In this document: one piece after another, positions 27,101 through 42,100 of the stretch
Layout of the letters: each line of letters opens with the position of its first letter
How positions within the stretch are numbered: position 1 is the first letter of the stretch
DNA from: Sipunculus nudus
Lineage: Eukaryota > Annelida > Sipuncula > Golfingiida > Sipunculidae
Direction: 5' to 3'
Length of the DNA: 64,000 nucleotides
NCBI GenBank assembly: GCA_026874595.1
Contig: CM049317.1
Location: 65,946,618 to 66,010,617 of the forward strand
The notes under the pieces: model-generated
What the model saw: only the letters and a program-made list of their open reading frames with translations
Told to the model about the DNA's origin: nothing
The model's database searches: none
Position numbers and translations under genes: made by a program

Positions 27101-30100
27101 ATAAAGACTGGACCTAGAATCTTCATTCTTGACACAGTGAGAGACCTATGAAAAGTCTCCAGGGAAACCAGAAATAAGGTCTCTGTTACCCATATCCTTC
27201 GAGCTATGGGGCCCCAAATTACCCGGGAGAATAGTAAAAAATTTCATACAAAAACTTCAATATCTCATTTACTACATCACTGATGGTCATGATTTTTGGC
27301 ATACTTATTGATCATGAGATGTTTCATCAGTTTCTGCAGACTGGTGGCGCCACCTGTATTTTTTGATTTTTTACGAATTGTTTTCTCTATTTTTGAGACC
27401 TTTGAAAATGTGAACATCTGTTAACAGGGCACAAATCGTAAAGACTTAACCTAGAATCATCATTCTTGACACAGTGAGAGACCTATGAAAAGTCTCCATG
27501 GAAACCTGAAATAAGGTCTCTGTGAACCATATCCTTTGAGCTGTGGGGCTCCCAATCCCCCCCCCCCCCAGAATAATGGAAAATTTGATAAAAAAAACTG
27601 CAATATCTCAATATGTACAACACTGATGGTCATGATTTTTGGCATACATATTGATCAAGAGGTATTCCATCAGTTCCTGCAGACTGGTGGTGCCACCTGT
27701 ATTTTTTTAAATTTTACATTTTTTTTCTCTATTTTTGAGAGGTTTAAGGATGTAGTTATCTGTCAACAGGGTACAAATCGTAACAACTGGACCTAAAATC
27801 TTCATTCTTGACAATCTGAAAGACCTATAAAAAGTCTCCATGGAAACTAGAAATTAGGTCTCCTTTACCCATATCCTTCGAGCTATGGGGCCCCAAAGTA
27901 CCCCCCACAATAGTAAAAAATTTTAAAAAAAAACTTGAATATCTCATTAACTACATCACTGATGGTCATGATTTTGGAATACATATTGATCATGAGATGT
28001 TTCATCAGTTTCTGCAGACTGGTGGCGCCACCTGTATTTTTTAAAAATTTTTACGAATTGTTTTCTCTATGTTTGAGACCTTAAAAAATGTTAACACCTG
28101 TTAACAGAGCACAAATCATAAAGACAGGACCTAAAATCTTCATTCTTGACATTCTGTGAGACCCATGAAAAGTCTCCATGGAAACCTGAAATTAGGTCTC
28201 TGTTACCCATATCCTTTGAGCTGTGGCACTCCAAAGTACAGCTCAGAATAATGGAAAATTTGATACAAAAGCTGAAGTATCTGAACAACTAATGCAGAGA
28301 TCACCATAATTGTTTGCATGGATATTGATCATGGAGTGTTTCATCAGTTTCTGCAGACTGCTGGCACCACCTATATTCGTTCAGGTTTTTAGCTCAGCTG
28401 ACAGTAAGTCTGATGTATCCCCCAGAATAATGGAAAATTTTATACAAAAGCTCAAGTATCTGAACAACTAATGCATTGATCACCATGATTTTTTGCATGG
28501 AAATTGGTCATGGAGTGTTTCATCAGTTTCTGCAGACTGGTGGCACCACCTGTATTTTTTCGATATTTTACAGTTTTCTTTCTCTATTTTTGATACCTTA
28601 AAAGATGTGGTTATCTGATAACAGGGCACAAATCGTAACCACTGGACCTGGAATCTTCTAACTTGACATGCAGAGAGGCCAATGAAAAGTCTCCTTGGAA
28701 ACCTAAAATTAGGTCTCTGTTACCCAAAACCTTAGAGCTATGGGGCCCTGATGTATCCCCCAGAATAATGGAAAATTTTATACAAAAGCTCAAGTATCTG
28801 AACAACTAATGCATTGATCACCATGATTCTTTGCATGGATATTGATCATGGAGTGTTTCATCAGTTTCTGCAGACTGGTGGCACCACCTGTATTTTTTTT
28901 TTATTTTTTTACGAATTTTTTTCTCTGGCACAAATTGTAACAACTGGACCTAGAATCTTTTATCTTGACATGCAGGGAGGCCCATGGAAAGTCTCCTTGG
29001 AAGCCTAAAATTATGTCTCTGTTACCCAAAACCTCAGAGCTATATGGCTCTGAAGTACCCCCCAGAATAATGGAAAATTTGATTCAAAAGCTCAAGTATC
29101 TCAACAAATAATGCATTGGTCATCATGTTTCTTTCCATGGATTTTGATCATGGAATGTTTCATCAGTTTCTGCAGATTGGTGGCACCACCTGTTGTTTTT
29201 CTATTTTTTTGTGATTTTTTTCTCTGTTTTTGAGACCTTTAAAGGTGTGGTCATCCTTTAACAGTGCACAAATCGTAACCATTGGTCCTAGATTCTTCTT
29301 ACTTGACATCCAGGGAAGTCCATGAAAAGTCTTCTTGGAAACATGAAATTTAAGGTCTCTGTTACCCATATTCATGCTATGGGGCTTATAAGTACCCCAA
29401 GAATAATTGAAAATTTGATGCCAAAGCAGGGCACAAATCATAACAATTTGACCTTAATCTTCTTAATTGACATCCTGAGAGTTCCTCAATAGTTCTCCTC
29501 AGAAACTTGAATTGAGGTCACTGTGACCTATATTATCTGAGTTACAGGCCATGTTTGAGTACCCCAGAAATAATGCAAAATACACACAAATTGCCAGATT
29601 CCTCAGGAACAGCTGGATGGATTGTCATCAAATTTGATGTGCTTATGGGTGTTGATGAACCTCAGCTAATATGCATGAACTATGATGCCACCTATATTAT
29701 CTTAATTTGTTGGTGTGCAAGGACATATTGTCAACATGCCAGTCGGCTGAGCGTCATGACCCATGGGTCACTTGTTATGGTGATATTATTTACTGTATTT
29801 CCTCTAAGATACTCTGCTCCTTCATTTCTGCTTCATTGACCTCCTATGACATTAAGACTATTTAATCATAGCCATGTATCTATTGCCAAAAAAAAATAGA
29901 TACATGCCAAGCAAGGAGTGATTGCCCAGAGGCATTGTTGTGAAAGACAGGCCGACAACCTGGCTAGGTGTCACAGCCGGTTAGCTGTCAGTCAAACAAA
30001 ATGTAAAATTTTGAACTATTAAGAATGGGCCTAAGTAAAGTTCTTATATCGGATGAATACACTTATTACAAATATAAAAATTCATATTTTCATCCCAGTT

Positions 30101-33100
30101 TTGAAATTGGGGTCAGTAGGTCAAAGGTCATGGTCACAGGGCCCATCCATTAGACAGGTTGGCTTCAAACTGATCACAGGACTTCTATTTTGAAAAAACT
30201 CATAAACCTATCTGTATAGACAACAGCTGGGTGTTGAGACCAATGGGTCCCTAGTTTATGATGCACACACATGATATTTATGAAACTAGTAACATAAATT
30301 CATATAATAATAGATATACTGTGTGTAGGTTACTCTATGGTGAGATGGTGAAAATGGAACCCTTGTGAAACAATGAAAAAGCAAAAATTGCTAAATTTTA
30401 ACCCTGAGATTTTGAAGCCAACCAGAGATGTCTTTCTCAGAATTAAAAAAACTATGGTATATCTATTATGTGTTTTGTCTCTACAGAAATCCAGTTGTGA
30501 CAGATTCTACTAAAACATCTGAGAGTAAAGATGTGCAAGATGAAGAGAAAGAGGAGGAAGAAGATAAAGAAATACTGGATGAATTTGACAAAGGTCCATA
30601 TTTTCTGATACATCTTTCAAGATAGCATTTCTGAAAAAAAAATTTCATTTAAAGCATTCCAAAAGTTATTTTAAATTCATATCAGAGCCAATTAAATATT
30701 TTTCCTTCTATAATTCGCGGAATGTGGGTGTGGTCATCTCCAGAGCATTCCTCCAGCATCTACTTGGAATATTCAGGTCTTTGGCCCTCAACTCTCAGGT
30801 GGAGTCTCACCTTGAGACTGTGCAAGGAGTACTTTCTTCACAAAAATCCATGCCCTTGTCAAATCCAAACCTCACAAACATTTTGAAACCAGACATGGGC
30901 ATTGCCATTTTGCTAACGACTAAAACCTGGATGACACAAGTCACATGTTGGATTTTTGAATATACTACTACTAGTGCTAGTCATATGAAACTGATAAACA
31001 AATTGAAAGGAGGAAGATACATGACAGAGAAAAAAAATTCAAATTAAATAAAAAAACGATATCCTACTATAAATGAAGGCTGTATTTCTCCAGTGCTAAA
31101 AATATCATTTCAAGGTAAACATCAAATTATGTACCATCTCTTTCGTTATTATTATGTGTTTTTGTTATGTTTATGCTGCAGGAATTAAAGACATGGACTT
31201 GTCAGAAGAACAAAAAGCACATGCTGTCAAGCACAAAGAAAACATAGCACATGCTGTCACAGCCAAGATTGAAGATATCATCCAAGAGGTGAGGCCTCAA
31301 ATATGACTCATAGTATCTCAGTGATATCATAAGATATCATTCTATATCTCATAAGTGAGAAATCAAATGATATAGTGTTTTATAGCTCAGATCAAATGTT
31401 AAAGCTGAAGTAATAATGAGTCCTACTTTATAATACAGATTTTTTATGTTTAACAGGCTGCTTGTTCAGAGCACACAAGAGATTGTATAGATAGCAAGGC
31501 TGGCTAACTAAGAAATACTTGATGCTTTGTGTAACTACTCCTTGTAAAGATAATGTAGTTCCTAATATAATCATAACTTAATATTACAACTAAAGCCAGC
31601 CATCTGTCTACCTTTTCTGTAAAGTTCAAGTGATTTCTTGCTTCCTCCAGTGTACGTATTAAATTTATTAATGAACTTAATGTAATTCTTGTAAAGAAAT
31701 GTTCTGTGGCCTGAAAGGAAGGCACTGGACTGGCACACACCATAAGGGATCCAGCAAAACGTCTGTAGTGTAGTAGTGAAAAGTGCACAAAAATGAACTT
31801 GAGTACACCCACTGAAATTCTTTAATAAAAAATGAGTCATTCAGGAATCAAGTGCTAAAATTTGATTTGTATGACAGTATCATGGAGCATATATCATCTT
31901 GTGTCTCACTAAAAAACTGAGATGATTTCATTCAGGTGACAAGTCCTGAATCTTAACTCTAACCATGTCATTTATGATTAGGGTGTAATTTTATTTCTCA
32001 AATAGACATAGCCAAGACAGAAGATATCATTTGGGGGCATTTCATATGTCAAACCTGAATTATTATTTCAGTAATTTTTAGTTCAGCTGACTAAAAGTCA
32101 TCTTAGCTATATTTGTGGTCCTTTGTCCGTCGGCCATCCATGGCATGTTTTAAAACTGTTGGACCTACGAATCCAAAATTTTGCATACAGTTAGATGTCC
32201 CAAAAATCCCTAAAAAATACAGGAAAATGGGTCACTAGGACTTTGTTCCTTTGAGATATTAAGGAAAAACCCCCATTTTCCATTAAAAACCCATTGTTAC
32301 ACTTCAGGACTGCGTTATATCAAAACCACTGATCTGTTTTTTATCATATTTAGTATGCATATTATTACGTACATTTCCTATATACATATCAAAAAGTAGG
32401 CCAGTATTGCATAATTTGTTGAAGTTATGGGCCTGAACATAATGCACCTTGTAAAAAATCAGGAAATATATTTACTCACTTACATAAGAATGGCTGAAGC
32501 TAGAGACTTTTTTTCAGGTATATGAAAGTGAAATAAAGGTATCAGTCCATTCTGTCCACTTGCCTGTCCATCTGTAAATTTTTCATATGCATCACAGTAT
32601 CTCAAAACGTTTACTGTTTTTCTTCAAGACATTCTTGTCAGGGTATAAGTTTTGCAGTCATATATATTTAGAACTTTACTATAACCAAATAGGAGGGCCA
32701 TATATACATGAAAAACAACAATAGAATATTTTGCATATTTTGTATTTGCTAAAATGTCAAACTTCAGCTGAGTGCCGTGACCCATGGGTCCCTTGTTAGT
32801 GATATGAATTTGTCATGTAAGATGATTTCATTCAGATGACAGGTACTGAATCTTAACTCTTACCATGTCATTAATGTTAAGGATGTAATTTTATTTATCA
32901 AATAGACACGGCCAAGACATAATATATCATTCTGGTGCATGTCATATATGTCAAACCTGACTTTTATTATTTCAGTTATTCTTAATAATATGGAATGCTT
33001 TAAAACCATGTTAGATGACTGAAAAAAAATTGACTTATGATCCATTATTAATAAACAATCAATGTATCCTTAATATTCCCAAGAAAGATTAATAATGGAT

Positions 33101-36100
33101 TTTACAATACAGTGTAACTGATAAAGAATTAACTGCCAGAAGGCAGGTTTTGTCCGCTCACCTTATATTCTGTCAAGCTGAGCTATGGTAGTCTCCTTTG
33201 TCCTTCTGTTCAGGGACTGTCTTTTAGACAGCAGTGCACAAATCCTAACCGTTAAATCTAGAAAAGTCTTGCTCAGTACCCAGACAGGTCTTGGTGAAAT
33301 CCCTGTGCAAATTAGGTCACCTTAACCTATATTCAGCAATCTTCACAGTGGAAACATGATTTTGAGCATTTAAAAGTCTGAATGGTCAAGGCAGCTGAAC
33401 AAAATTTCACAATTAGACCTTAAAATTGAATTAATATGTTTCATTCGTATGTTCCTGTCAGCATGCAAATTTTGAACAGAATTGGACTAACCAGTCACTT
33501 GTAGATTGAGTTTACACCAATTTGTCAGTTTTGAGTAAACTGTTAATTTTGATTTAAAAGGTCTGGCATCTCAATTAAGTTCTTTTATATGACCAACAGC
33601 TGTTAATATTATTCTAAAATGTCATGCTAGTCAGCTGAGCATCATCACCAGTGGGTCACTTGTTTTACAGTTAACAGAGTTAATCAACTCATTAATCTCA
33701 TTATTAATTTATAGGCAGAAGAAGAAGTGGCACGAGATGAGGGGAAACCCGTCCAGCTAAACCGAGGGTCAACCTTCAAGAAACTGGCTAAAACCCTGTC
33801 TACTCTCCTAACTAAGATGGAGGAAAAAGAAAAAGGTATACATCATAAATAAAGTGAAATAGTATCATATATACTTATATATGATAAAGATATGAAACTG
33901 GCATCTGACGATTTAGTGTGGGGCTGTTTGCAAGTATTCAGCTAAAATCGCTACTGCCTATCATATCCAACAAACAAAATGTAAAATAAATACTGGTGAT
34001 ATGCTGTTGAATAAGAACACAATTACCAAAAAAAAAGAACACATGAATGTGGTTTTATTTGGTTGGTCAAAATCCCTATGCACTCATGGGAATGCCAGAC
34101 TTTTGGTCTCAAACAAGCACCAGACGTGCTCCAGCAGCCGTGTAGAACAAATGTACACAAGTCCTTTGATTGCTTCAGTTGCCCTGTTCATTATTCATGG
34201 AATAATTAAATCATTGCCACTTATAAGTCAAAAACTAATCAACAGATTTCTTTCATATTATGCATATACATAGATATACATCATGGGGTGAGGTATATTT
34301 AAATTTGGATCATGACCTCTCCTATGAGAGTGGTTGACCTTGAATATTCCCATATTTGGTGAAAAATATTATTTCTCTAGTTTATAGATTCAAGAAACCA
34401 TGGTCGCTTTGCAAGTGTCAGTATCTGAAGATGGTGACCTATCTTGAAGGGGGGGGGGGGGGGGGGAATTAATTGTCTGGGGATACTATGGCAGCACAGA
34501 AATGTCTAGTTGAATTGTGTATCTGGTGTGTGTTTCAATAAATTCATTTCATTTCAGAATTAAAAGATATGGATGAAAATATAGATTCATCAGAGAAAAC
34601 GGATCATATTGATGCAACAGATTTAGGTGAGTTATCATTTAATTAATTAATAAATCTTTCCTTTTTCATGAAATGATATGCTTTAAGGGAAAAGGGTATA
34701 CATCAAATTTATGATCCTGATATATATTTATTATGATATCGCAGTTGTTATGAGTGCCATCTGTTGTCCATTATGTCAGTCAAAGTAAGTGATTGATTCT
34801 GATGTGGACACTTGCCTGAATGGAAATTTCTGTGTATCCTCATTATGGTATAAATTCATTTAAAAAAAAAAGAAATATTAAACAAATCATTAGAAGAAAA
34901 TGAAATATGACTTGAGCACCAGTTGGAATTAAATTATTTAAATTAAGTGATTATTCATAGCATGATACCCAGGTGGCTCTGATGAACAACTGAAGTATGA
35001 TAATGAATATTTACTCCAGTGATTTGGATTTGATTTAAATTATGATTTAATTAATGATGGGTCAGGGGATTTTCTATTTCTTAAATTGATTCACTTGAAT
35101 GAGAGGAAGAAATTATCTTGTTGGTGGAGATGATCAGGATGATTGTACCACCAACAGGATGTATTATGCTCTCATCATTGTTGGTTGGTTATTTGTTCGG
35201 TTGGTTTCTTGCATGATTGGTTTTTTTGTATATAGCTACTTTGCTCAAAAAGTTATAAATTGATTTTGATGAAATTTTATGGAAGGTTGGGAAAATCCCA
35301 AAGAACCATTCCATTATTTTTTTAGGTAATTTAGATCACCATATTATGATAAAGGATTCTAACCTTGGAGTCTGTAATTTTTGACATAAATTTACCCTGT
35401 GAAGCACCCATCAGAGTTTAATTAGGATCAATTTGGAGGTAAAAATGTTGTCTCTGACTGCTTCTTGGTTTTGGATGTAATGCCTTAAAATGGGATGCTT
35501 TTATACGGGAATATATTAGCAAACCTGTTAGCCGCCGACAGCAGCGCAACAGGTTTCAGGTTTCTGTTGCATTGCCAGCCCACCAAAGGGCTAACTGGGG
35601 TTTTAGCATGGTACAATCTGTTACTCTTAGAAATGAAATTGAATAAAAATATTTCCTGTGGTTTAAACATACAAATGACCACATTATGTAGTATGTTAAA
35701 AGGCCTGTAAAAAAAGTAACCATTCTGGAAGGCATGAAGCATCTGTAACATGCATGTCCATACATCTTGGATAGTTTTGTTGTATACAAGACTAATGGCG
35801 CCACCTGCAATTGTTTTTGGGTTTCATGCATCTGTGCACATAGACTAAGAGTGGTTTGAAATATCTGCCTGAAAATTTGCATGTTGAGGGGCATATCCCA
35901 TTGCACAGGTTTGCATTAGGCCTGTAGGCCTTGTTAAGAATATGGTTTTTGTTCATATGGTGTTTGACTTTTCTTTGTTAAACTAATTATTATAGCTAGT
36001 CATGATACTTTTGTGGCATTTTGGAACATAATGACTCTTTATTTGCATCAGAAGACTTATTTTTGGTCCTTTCAGGATATATGCAGAGACTCATCTCCCA

Positions 36101-39100
36101 TCTTCTGTTGTGGCACCTTGGTATCAATAATGTGTTTCAAGTGTTACCATGGGACAACCTAAACTATATGGTCCATTCCACTACCCCTGTCCACCTTATT
36201 ATTTGTGATTATCTCCAGTTAAGACAAACTTTGCCAAACAAAATTTGTAAAATTTCAAAAAGGGGGAAATGCATAAAAATTGGTACATGCTTGCGTATGC
36301 TATTGATATTATTAACTGTATACCGTGGTTGTCATGTCTTACGGTATATATGTCTGAGGTTCATGGAGGCTCCAGCGAGTTACCACTGTGTATCCATCAG
36401 GGGTATGGTTATGACGTTATGTGTGATATAACAGTAAATCATCTGCATGAGGAGATTACAAGCCTCACTGTAACCAGGGGACGACAGTTCTTGGTTATTG
36501 GTCCCGTAGTTATGGGCGCCTCTTTTGTGCATAACGCCTTTGACATCATCACTATTTGATGCCATGTACTTTTCACAGACTGGTGGTAAGATAACGCTAC
36601 AGAATAGACTAGATTCTTATAAAATGGTTTTAAATTATTTATAGGAAAATGTTTTAAGGTAGGCTATTATTTCCAAAAGTAGCTAATGAAGGATTGTCCA
36701 CTATCTGCCCTTGGGGCAAAAAGTTTTGGGTGTTCTTTGACTTGCCAAAAAGGTAATCATGAAGAAACAAGTGGATAGGGGTGGTGGAACAGACAAGAGT
36801 TTGGATGAACTTTGATGTGATTTAATAAATTTTCACTAGTTCATTAGTGAACCTTTGAGCTTATGCGATGGTGTGGTGTCGTCCGGCGTCCGGCGTCTGT
36901 ATGTTAACCCATACTATCTTGAAAACGGCAAGAGTTAGCATCACAAAATTTTATGCAAAAAATTAGACATCTAAAAAACTCTTATCAGATTTTGCTTATT
37001 TTTTGGCTAAATGAATTTTCTTTGATTTTATAGGGAAAAAGCTGAAAAAGCTTTAAAAATCTTCTTCTCCAAAACTGTTCAGCCCAATTGTCCAGTGTTT
37101 CACAGAAATGATCCCTGGAACTATCTCTCTCAAGTTTGTTTGAAGGGTTTAAGTTTGGTGATTTTTGGCTGAGTTACAGCTAGTTGAACTTAGTCATCTG
37201 TCCAAAAAAGCATACTAAAATTACAATCTTAGAAACGGCTGGAGCTATCATCATCAAATTTTATGCCAATGTTGTTCACTTGAGTCATATCCAAAATTGA
37301 GGTATTGGTGGCGCCACCTGCATTGGCCTTCTTTGTACGGGGGTCATCAGTGCCTGTATCATACTTACAGCTACAAAAAACTTCTTCTCTGAAACCATAT
37401 GGCCAAATTGTTTAATATAGCACAGAAATGATCCTAGGGTAGTGCTTTCTGAAGTTTGTTCAAATGGTCTCAGTTCAGTAACTTTTGGCTGAGTTATAGG
37501 AAGCTGAATTTAGTCATATGCCATAACAGCCCATTTTAGCTCGGTGGCTACAAAGATGATCTTCTCAAAAACCACTGGGCCAAATTCTTAAATCTCACAC
37601 ATTAATTATCCTTAGATGTTGATAATTCAAGTTTGTTCAAATGGTTTTGGTTCAGTGATTTTTGGCTGAGTTATGGGAAGCTTAACTTAGCTTTTTTGCT
37701 TTATTTTCCCATATGAGTTATAAACCTGCAAAACGTTTTTTGACTGACGCAACTGAGGCTAAATTGTTTAATATTTTACAAGAATAATCCCCTGAATAAT
37801 TCTTATAATAATTGTCTTTTATGGTTCCAAAGAATGAATTTTGGCTGAATTATAAAGATCGAATTGAGTCATTCTACCATATATGTTAGCTGTCTGAAGC
37901 AGATACATCTAGCCTGGAACCATTTTATCAGCATCCGTTACATCATGCCTCCAGACATTTAGATTTCAGGTTATCTGTGGTTAATATTGACAAGAATGTT
38001 TTTATAATAAAACTTTTTAAAAAATGTAGATTTATGATTTTAGATATTCCTCATGCCAGGCAATGTTTACAATCACAGGTATACGTTCACCCATAATATT
38101 TATAAAACGACTGGAGCTTTCATCATGAATTTTAATGCAAAAAAATAGCCATCTGAAAAGATTTTATAGAGAAAAAGCTAAAAAACCTTTAAAAATCTTC
38201 TCCTCCGAAACTGTAAATCCGATTTATTCAATATTTCACAGAAATAATCTTTTATACCATCTCTCTCAAGTTTGTTCAAATGGTTCAAGTTTGGTGAATT
38301 TTGGTCGAATTACAGGAAGTTGAACCTAGTAATCTGTCCAAGAAAAGCATACTAAAATGACAATCTCAGAAACGGCCAGAGCTATTGTCACCAAATTTTA
38401 TGCCAGTGTTGTTCACATGAGTCATATATGAAATTCAGGTATTGGTGGGGCCACCTGCATTGACCTTTTTTTATACGGGGGTCATTGGTCATCTGTATAT
38501 TAACCCATAATTTCTTATGGCCATTATTATGTTTAACTCAAACTGAGGACTCCAAAACTGTTCTTCTACAAAATTATTGTTTCAATTATAACTTCTGTAA
38601 CATCGCACAAAAATTATTCTTAGGTGGCCTTGTGTCTGTATATTTAAATAGGTTGAGAAACTGCCAACTGTTTCAGATTTGGCAATAGATCAAGAGTTCA
38701 TTCAGTGCAGCCAGATATAGGTCAAGAGTTCAGTCAGTGCAGCCAAGCACAAGGCATGTGATCCCCTCATGGGTGACATGTGAACACCTCATGGGCACCA
38801 TGTGATCACCTCATGGGTGTCATGCTTCTTAGGGCTGCATGTGGAGAAAATCTATTTATAGCTTTGGCAGACTGCCAACTGTATCAGATTAAGTAACAGG
38901 TCAAGAGTTCACTCAGTGCCGCCAGGTACAGGTCAAAAGTTCACCCAGTCTAGCCAGGTGCAGGTCATGAGTTCACTCAGTGCAGTAGCCTGAGCCAGCA
39001 AATTTGTCACAGTTCACTCGAGGCAACTGCCTTTCTCACCATCAGACTCAAGGTAAGTTTGATGTATTGGCCTGATATTAAGACCTGTCTGTGTCTTTGA

Positions 39101-42100
39101 TGGCTTTCTTGTTCACAAGACAGGTGTCGCCACCTATAATGACTTTTGCACAGTGTATGTGCCTGCTTATATCTATAGAGGAATTTGATATATCATCCTG
39201 AAATTGGGCATATTTATACCTATCGAATAGCTTTGTCATATACAAGACTGGTGGTGCCACCTACAATAATTTTTGCACAGTGCGTGTCCCTGCTTATTTC
39301 TCAGGAGGGGTTTGATATATCAGACTGAACTTGGGATATGTATATAGCTCTGATAGCTTTGTTGTATACAAGACTGGTGGTGCAAGCTACAATCATTTTT
39401 AGCTCAGCTGACTGTAAGTCAACTGAGGTATAGGAATGGCGCCTGTCCTTTGTCCGTCCGTCCGGGCGTCTGGCTGTCCATTAGCAGAGCACAAATCATA
39501 ACGGGTGGTCCTAGATACATCTTAGTGAAGGTCCAAGGAGGTCAATAAAAAATCTAATCACTGCGACCTATATCCTTTGAGCTATGGGGCTTGAAAGTAC
39601 CCCCCAGAATAGTAAAGAAATTGATACAAAACTTCCAATATCTTGATAATTAGTGCATGGTTTGTCATGAATCTTGCCTTGAATTTTGACCATGAATAGT
39701 AAAGAAATTGATACAAAACTTCCAATATCTTGATAATTAGTGCATGGTTTGTCATGAATCTTGCCTTGAATTTTGACCATGACTAGTTTTGTCAGTTCCT
39801 GAAATGTGGTGGCGCCACCTGTATTTTTTCCCATTTTAACGAATATTTTTCTATTTTTTTACTATAAAATGACAACAATCATGTCAGTTTCTCAGCTGTG
39901 ATTAAATCTGGTGTCCCAAAACCTGGTGTGTTTATTGATCACAAGTGGATGCTCTATCACCTTGTTTGTCTGTCTGTTTGTATGTCTGTCTGTCTGTCAA
40001 TCCGTCCATCCAAACAAATTTGTTTGATGATAACTCCAGGTTGGATTGGCACATGGATTTCAAACTTGACTTACACATGGCCCACCACAAAAGCAAGAAC
40101 CTATATGATTTTGGGGTCATGAGGTCAATGGTCACAGGGCCTATCCATTCAAAAATTAGTTTATGGATGATAATTATGCTTTGGATAGACAGACTGGCTT
40201 CAAACTTGATTTAATAATGACCAACCTCATAAGTAAATTCATTTGGATTTTCAGGGTCCAGCGATCTAAGTTGAAGGTCACAGAAGCTGCGTCTTTTAAA
40301 AGATTGTGGATGCGCTGTAAATCAAACTTTTCATCCTGAACTTCCCAACGTTCACACATGGCTTACTTGCCCAAAGTGAGGAAACCTATGGAATTTGAGG
40401 TTATCTGGTCAGAGGTCAAGGTCACTTTTTAAAAGATTGTTACAATAATCCTAATGCTGCAAGTTCAAGGATATTAAGTTCTAAGATTTTTTGGTCACAA
40501 GGTCATTGGTTAGGTTCACAGGACTGTCATTCTGAAAAATTTCTTTAAAAATATAGACAAATCCAGCTGAGCGTTGAGACCCATCGGTCCCTAGTTTGTA
40601 CGGGGGTCATTGGTGATCTGTACATTAATCCATAATTTCTCAGAAATAGCAGGAGCTACCATTCCCAGATTTTGTGCAATAATCTGTCACATATCAAATG
40701 TTGTGGGATTCAGCGTATTTTTTTTGCTATCTGCATTTACTTAGATTTTATAAGGAAAAAGCTGAAAAACATTTAAATCTTTTTAGTGTTATGTGCACCC
40801 ATGCCAGAATTTTAGCAGTGATGTTTGTGTAATTGTTTCTTATTCAAAAAGTTTAGTACTTGCATGGTTCATATACATGAAAAGTAATGGTCCAGCATTG
40901 AAGCATTATACCTGGTGTATATCCCAATGCACAGGTTCGCATTAGGCCTGTAGGCCTTGTTTAAAATTTATTAAATCTGGTTGTGAAGTGTCATTTTATA
41001 GTTAAGAATTCTGACAGAGATCTGAATTGAAAAGATTTTGTGACAATGTATTTTCATTGTTGTCTCACTATATACACCCAACAGATAAAAGAAAAAACAA
41101 GCAGCCTGTAGCAAAAAGTGAAAAGACTGACCATAGAATAAAAGTGCGTGTTACAAGGGGTGCCAAAGCCCAAGCAAGGGCAAGGAGCACTCAGTCATCC
41201 CTGAAAATACCTCAGTCCCAGAAGTCCAAGCTAGAAGACAAAGTAAGAGATGAGCTACAACAAGCAGGCATGGATGTCCAAGGTATGGGGCAAGGAATTC
41301 TGGGATATATCTGTAGGCAAGGCATGATGGGATATTATATTAATGAACCAGGAATCATGGGAAGTTTTAACTTTTTTTGCATGGGATATTGTTAGTCTTA
41401 GCAAGGCATCATGGGATATTATGACCTGTGAGCAAGGCATCATGGGATACTAGTATTATGACCTGTGAGCAAGGCATCATGGGATATTATACCTGTGAGC
41501 AAGGCATCATGGGATATTGTAACCTGTGAGCAAAATATCATAGAATATTATTCATGTATAATGGTATTAAGAGAGGTTATGACTCCTGGGCAAGAATCTT
41601 TTTAATTTCAATAAATAAATCTGTAGCATCCAATTATACAGTAATATTTTGTTGTTTTTAAAGCCAAATGCACTGTGTCTGCTTTTTGGGTCTTACTGAA
41701 AATATCAAAGAATCAATCCATGAAAAACATCTTATTACCCTAGAATTTTACAGGTAGCTGGTTAATATAAAAAGCAGAACATGTTGAATACAAGAGAAGG
41801 AACTGGTATACCTCTGATAAGCACTTTTTTTAGTTTATAAATTTCAGGAACCGTAATTGATATAACATTGAGAATTATGCATACTTATTCTTGATATATA
41901 GTATCATGGTATATAAAAGCAGGATCAGTGATCATATCAGTAAATATAATATACATTTTTATAAGATATCTGGTGAATTTTTCAAATTAATCTCTATATG
42001 ACTAGTGACTAGATTTGTAATATGTTACAGTAATACCTGATGTATTATTTTATATAGTTTTCTTAACTGTAATATTTGTATTGATATTTAAAATGTTACA

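Noticed and set aside
36021-36431. 136-codon plus-strand frame
   Set aside because: Lies in repeat-rich intron sequence, with no recognisable motif and a Cys/Leu/Ile-rich chance composition.
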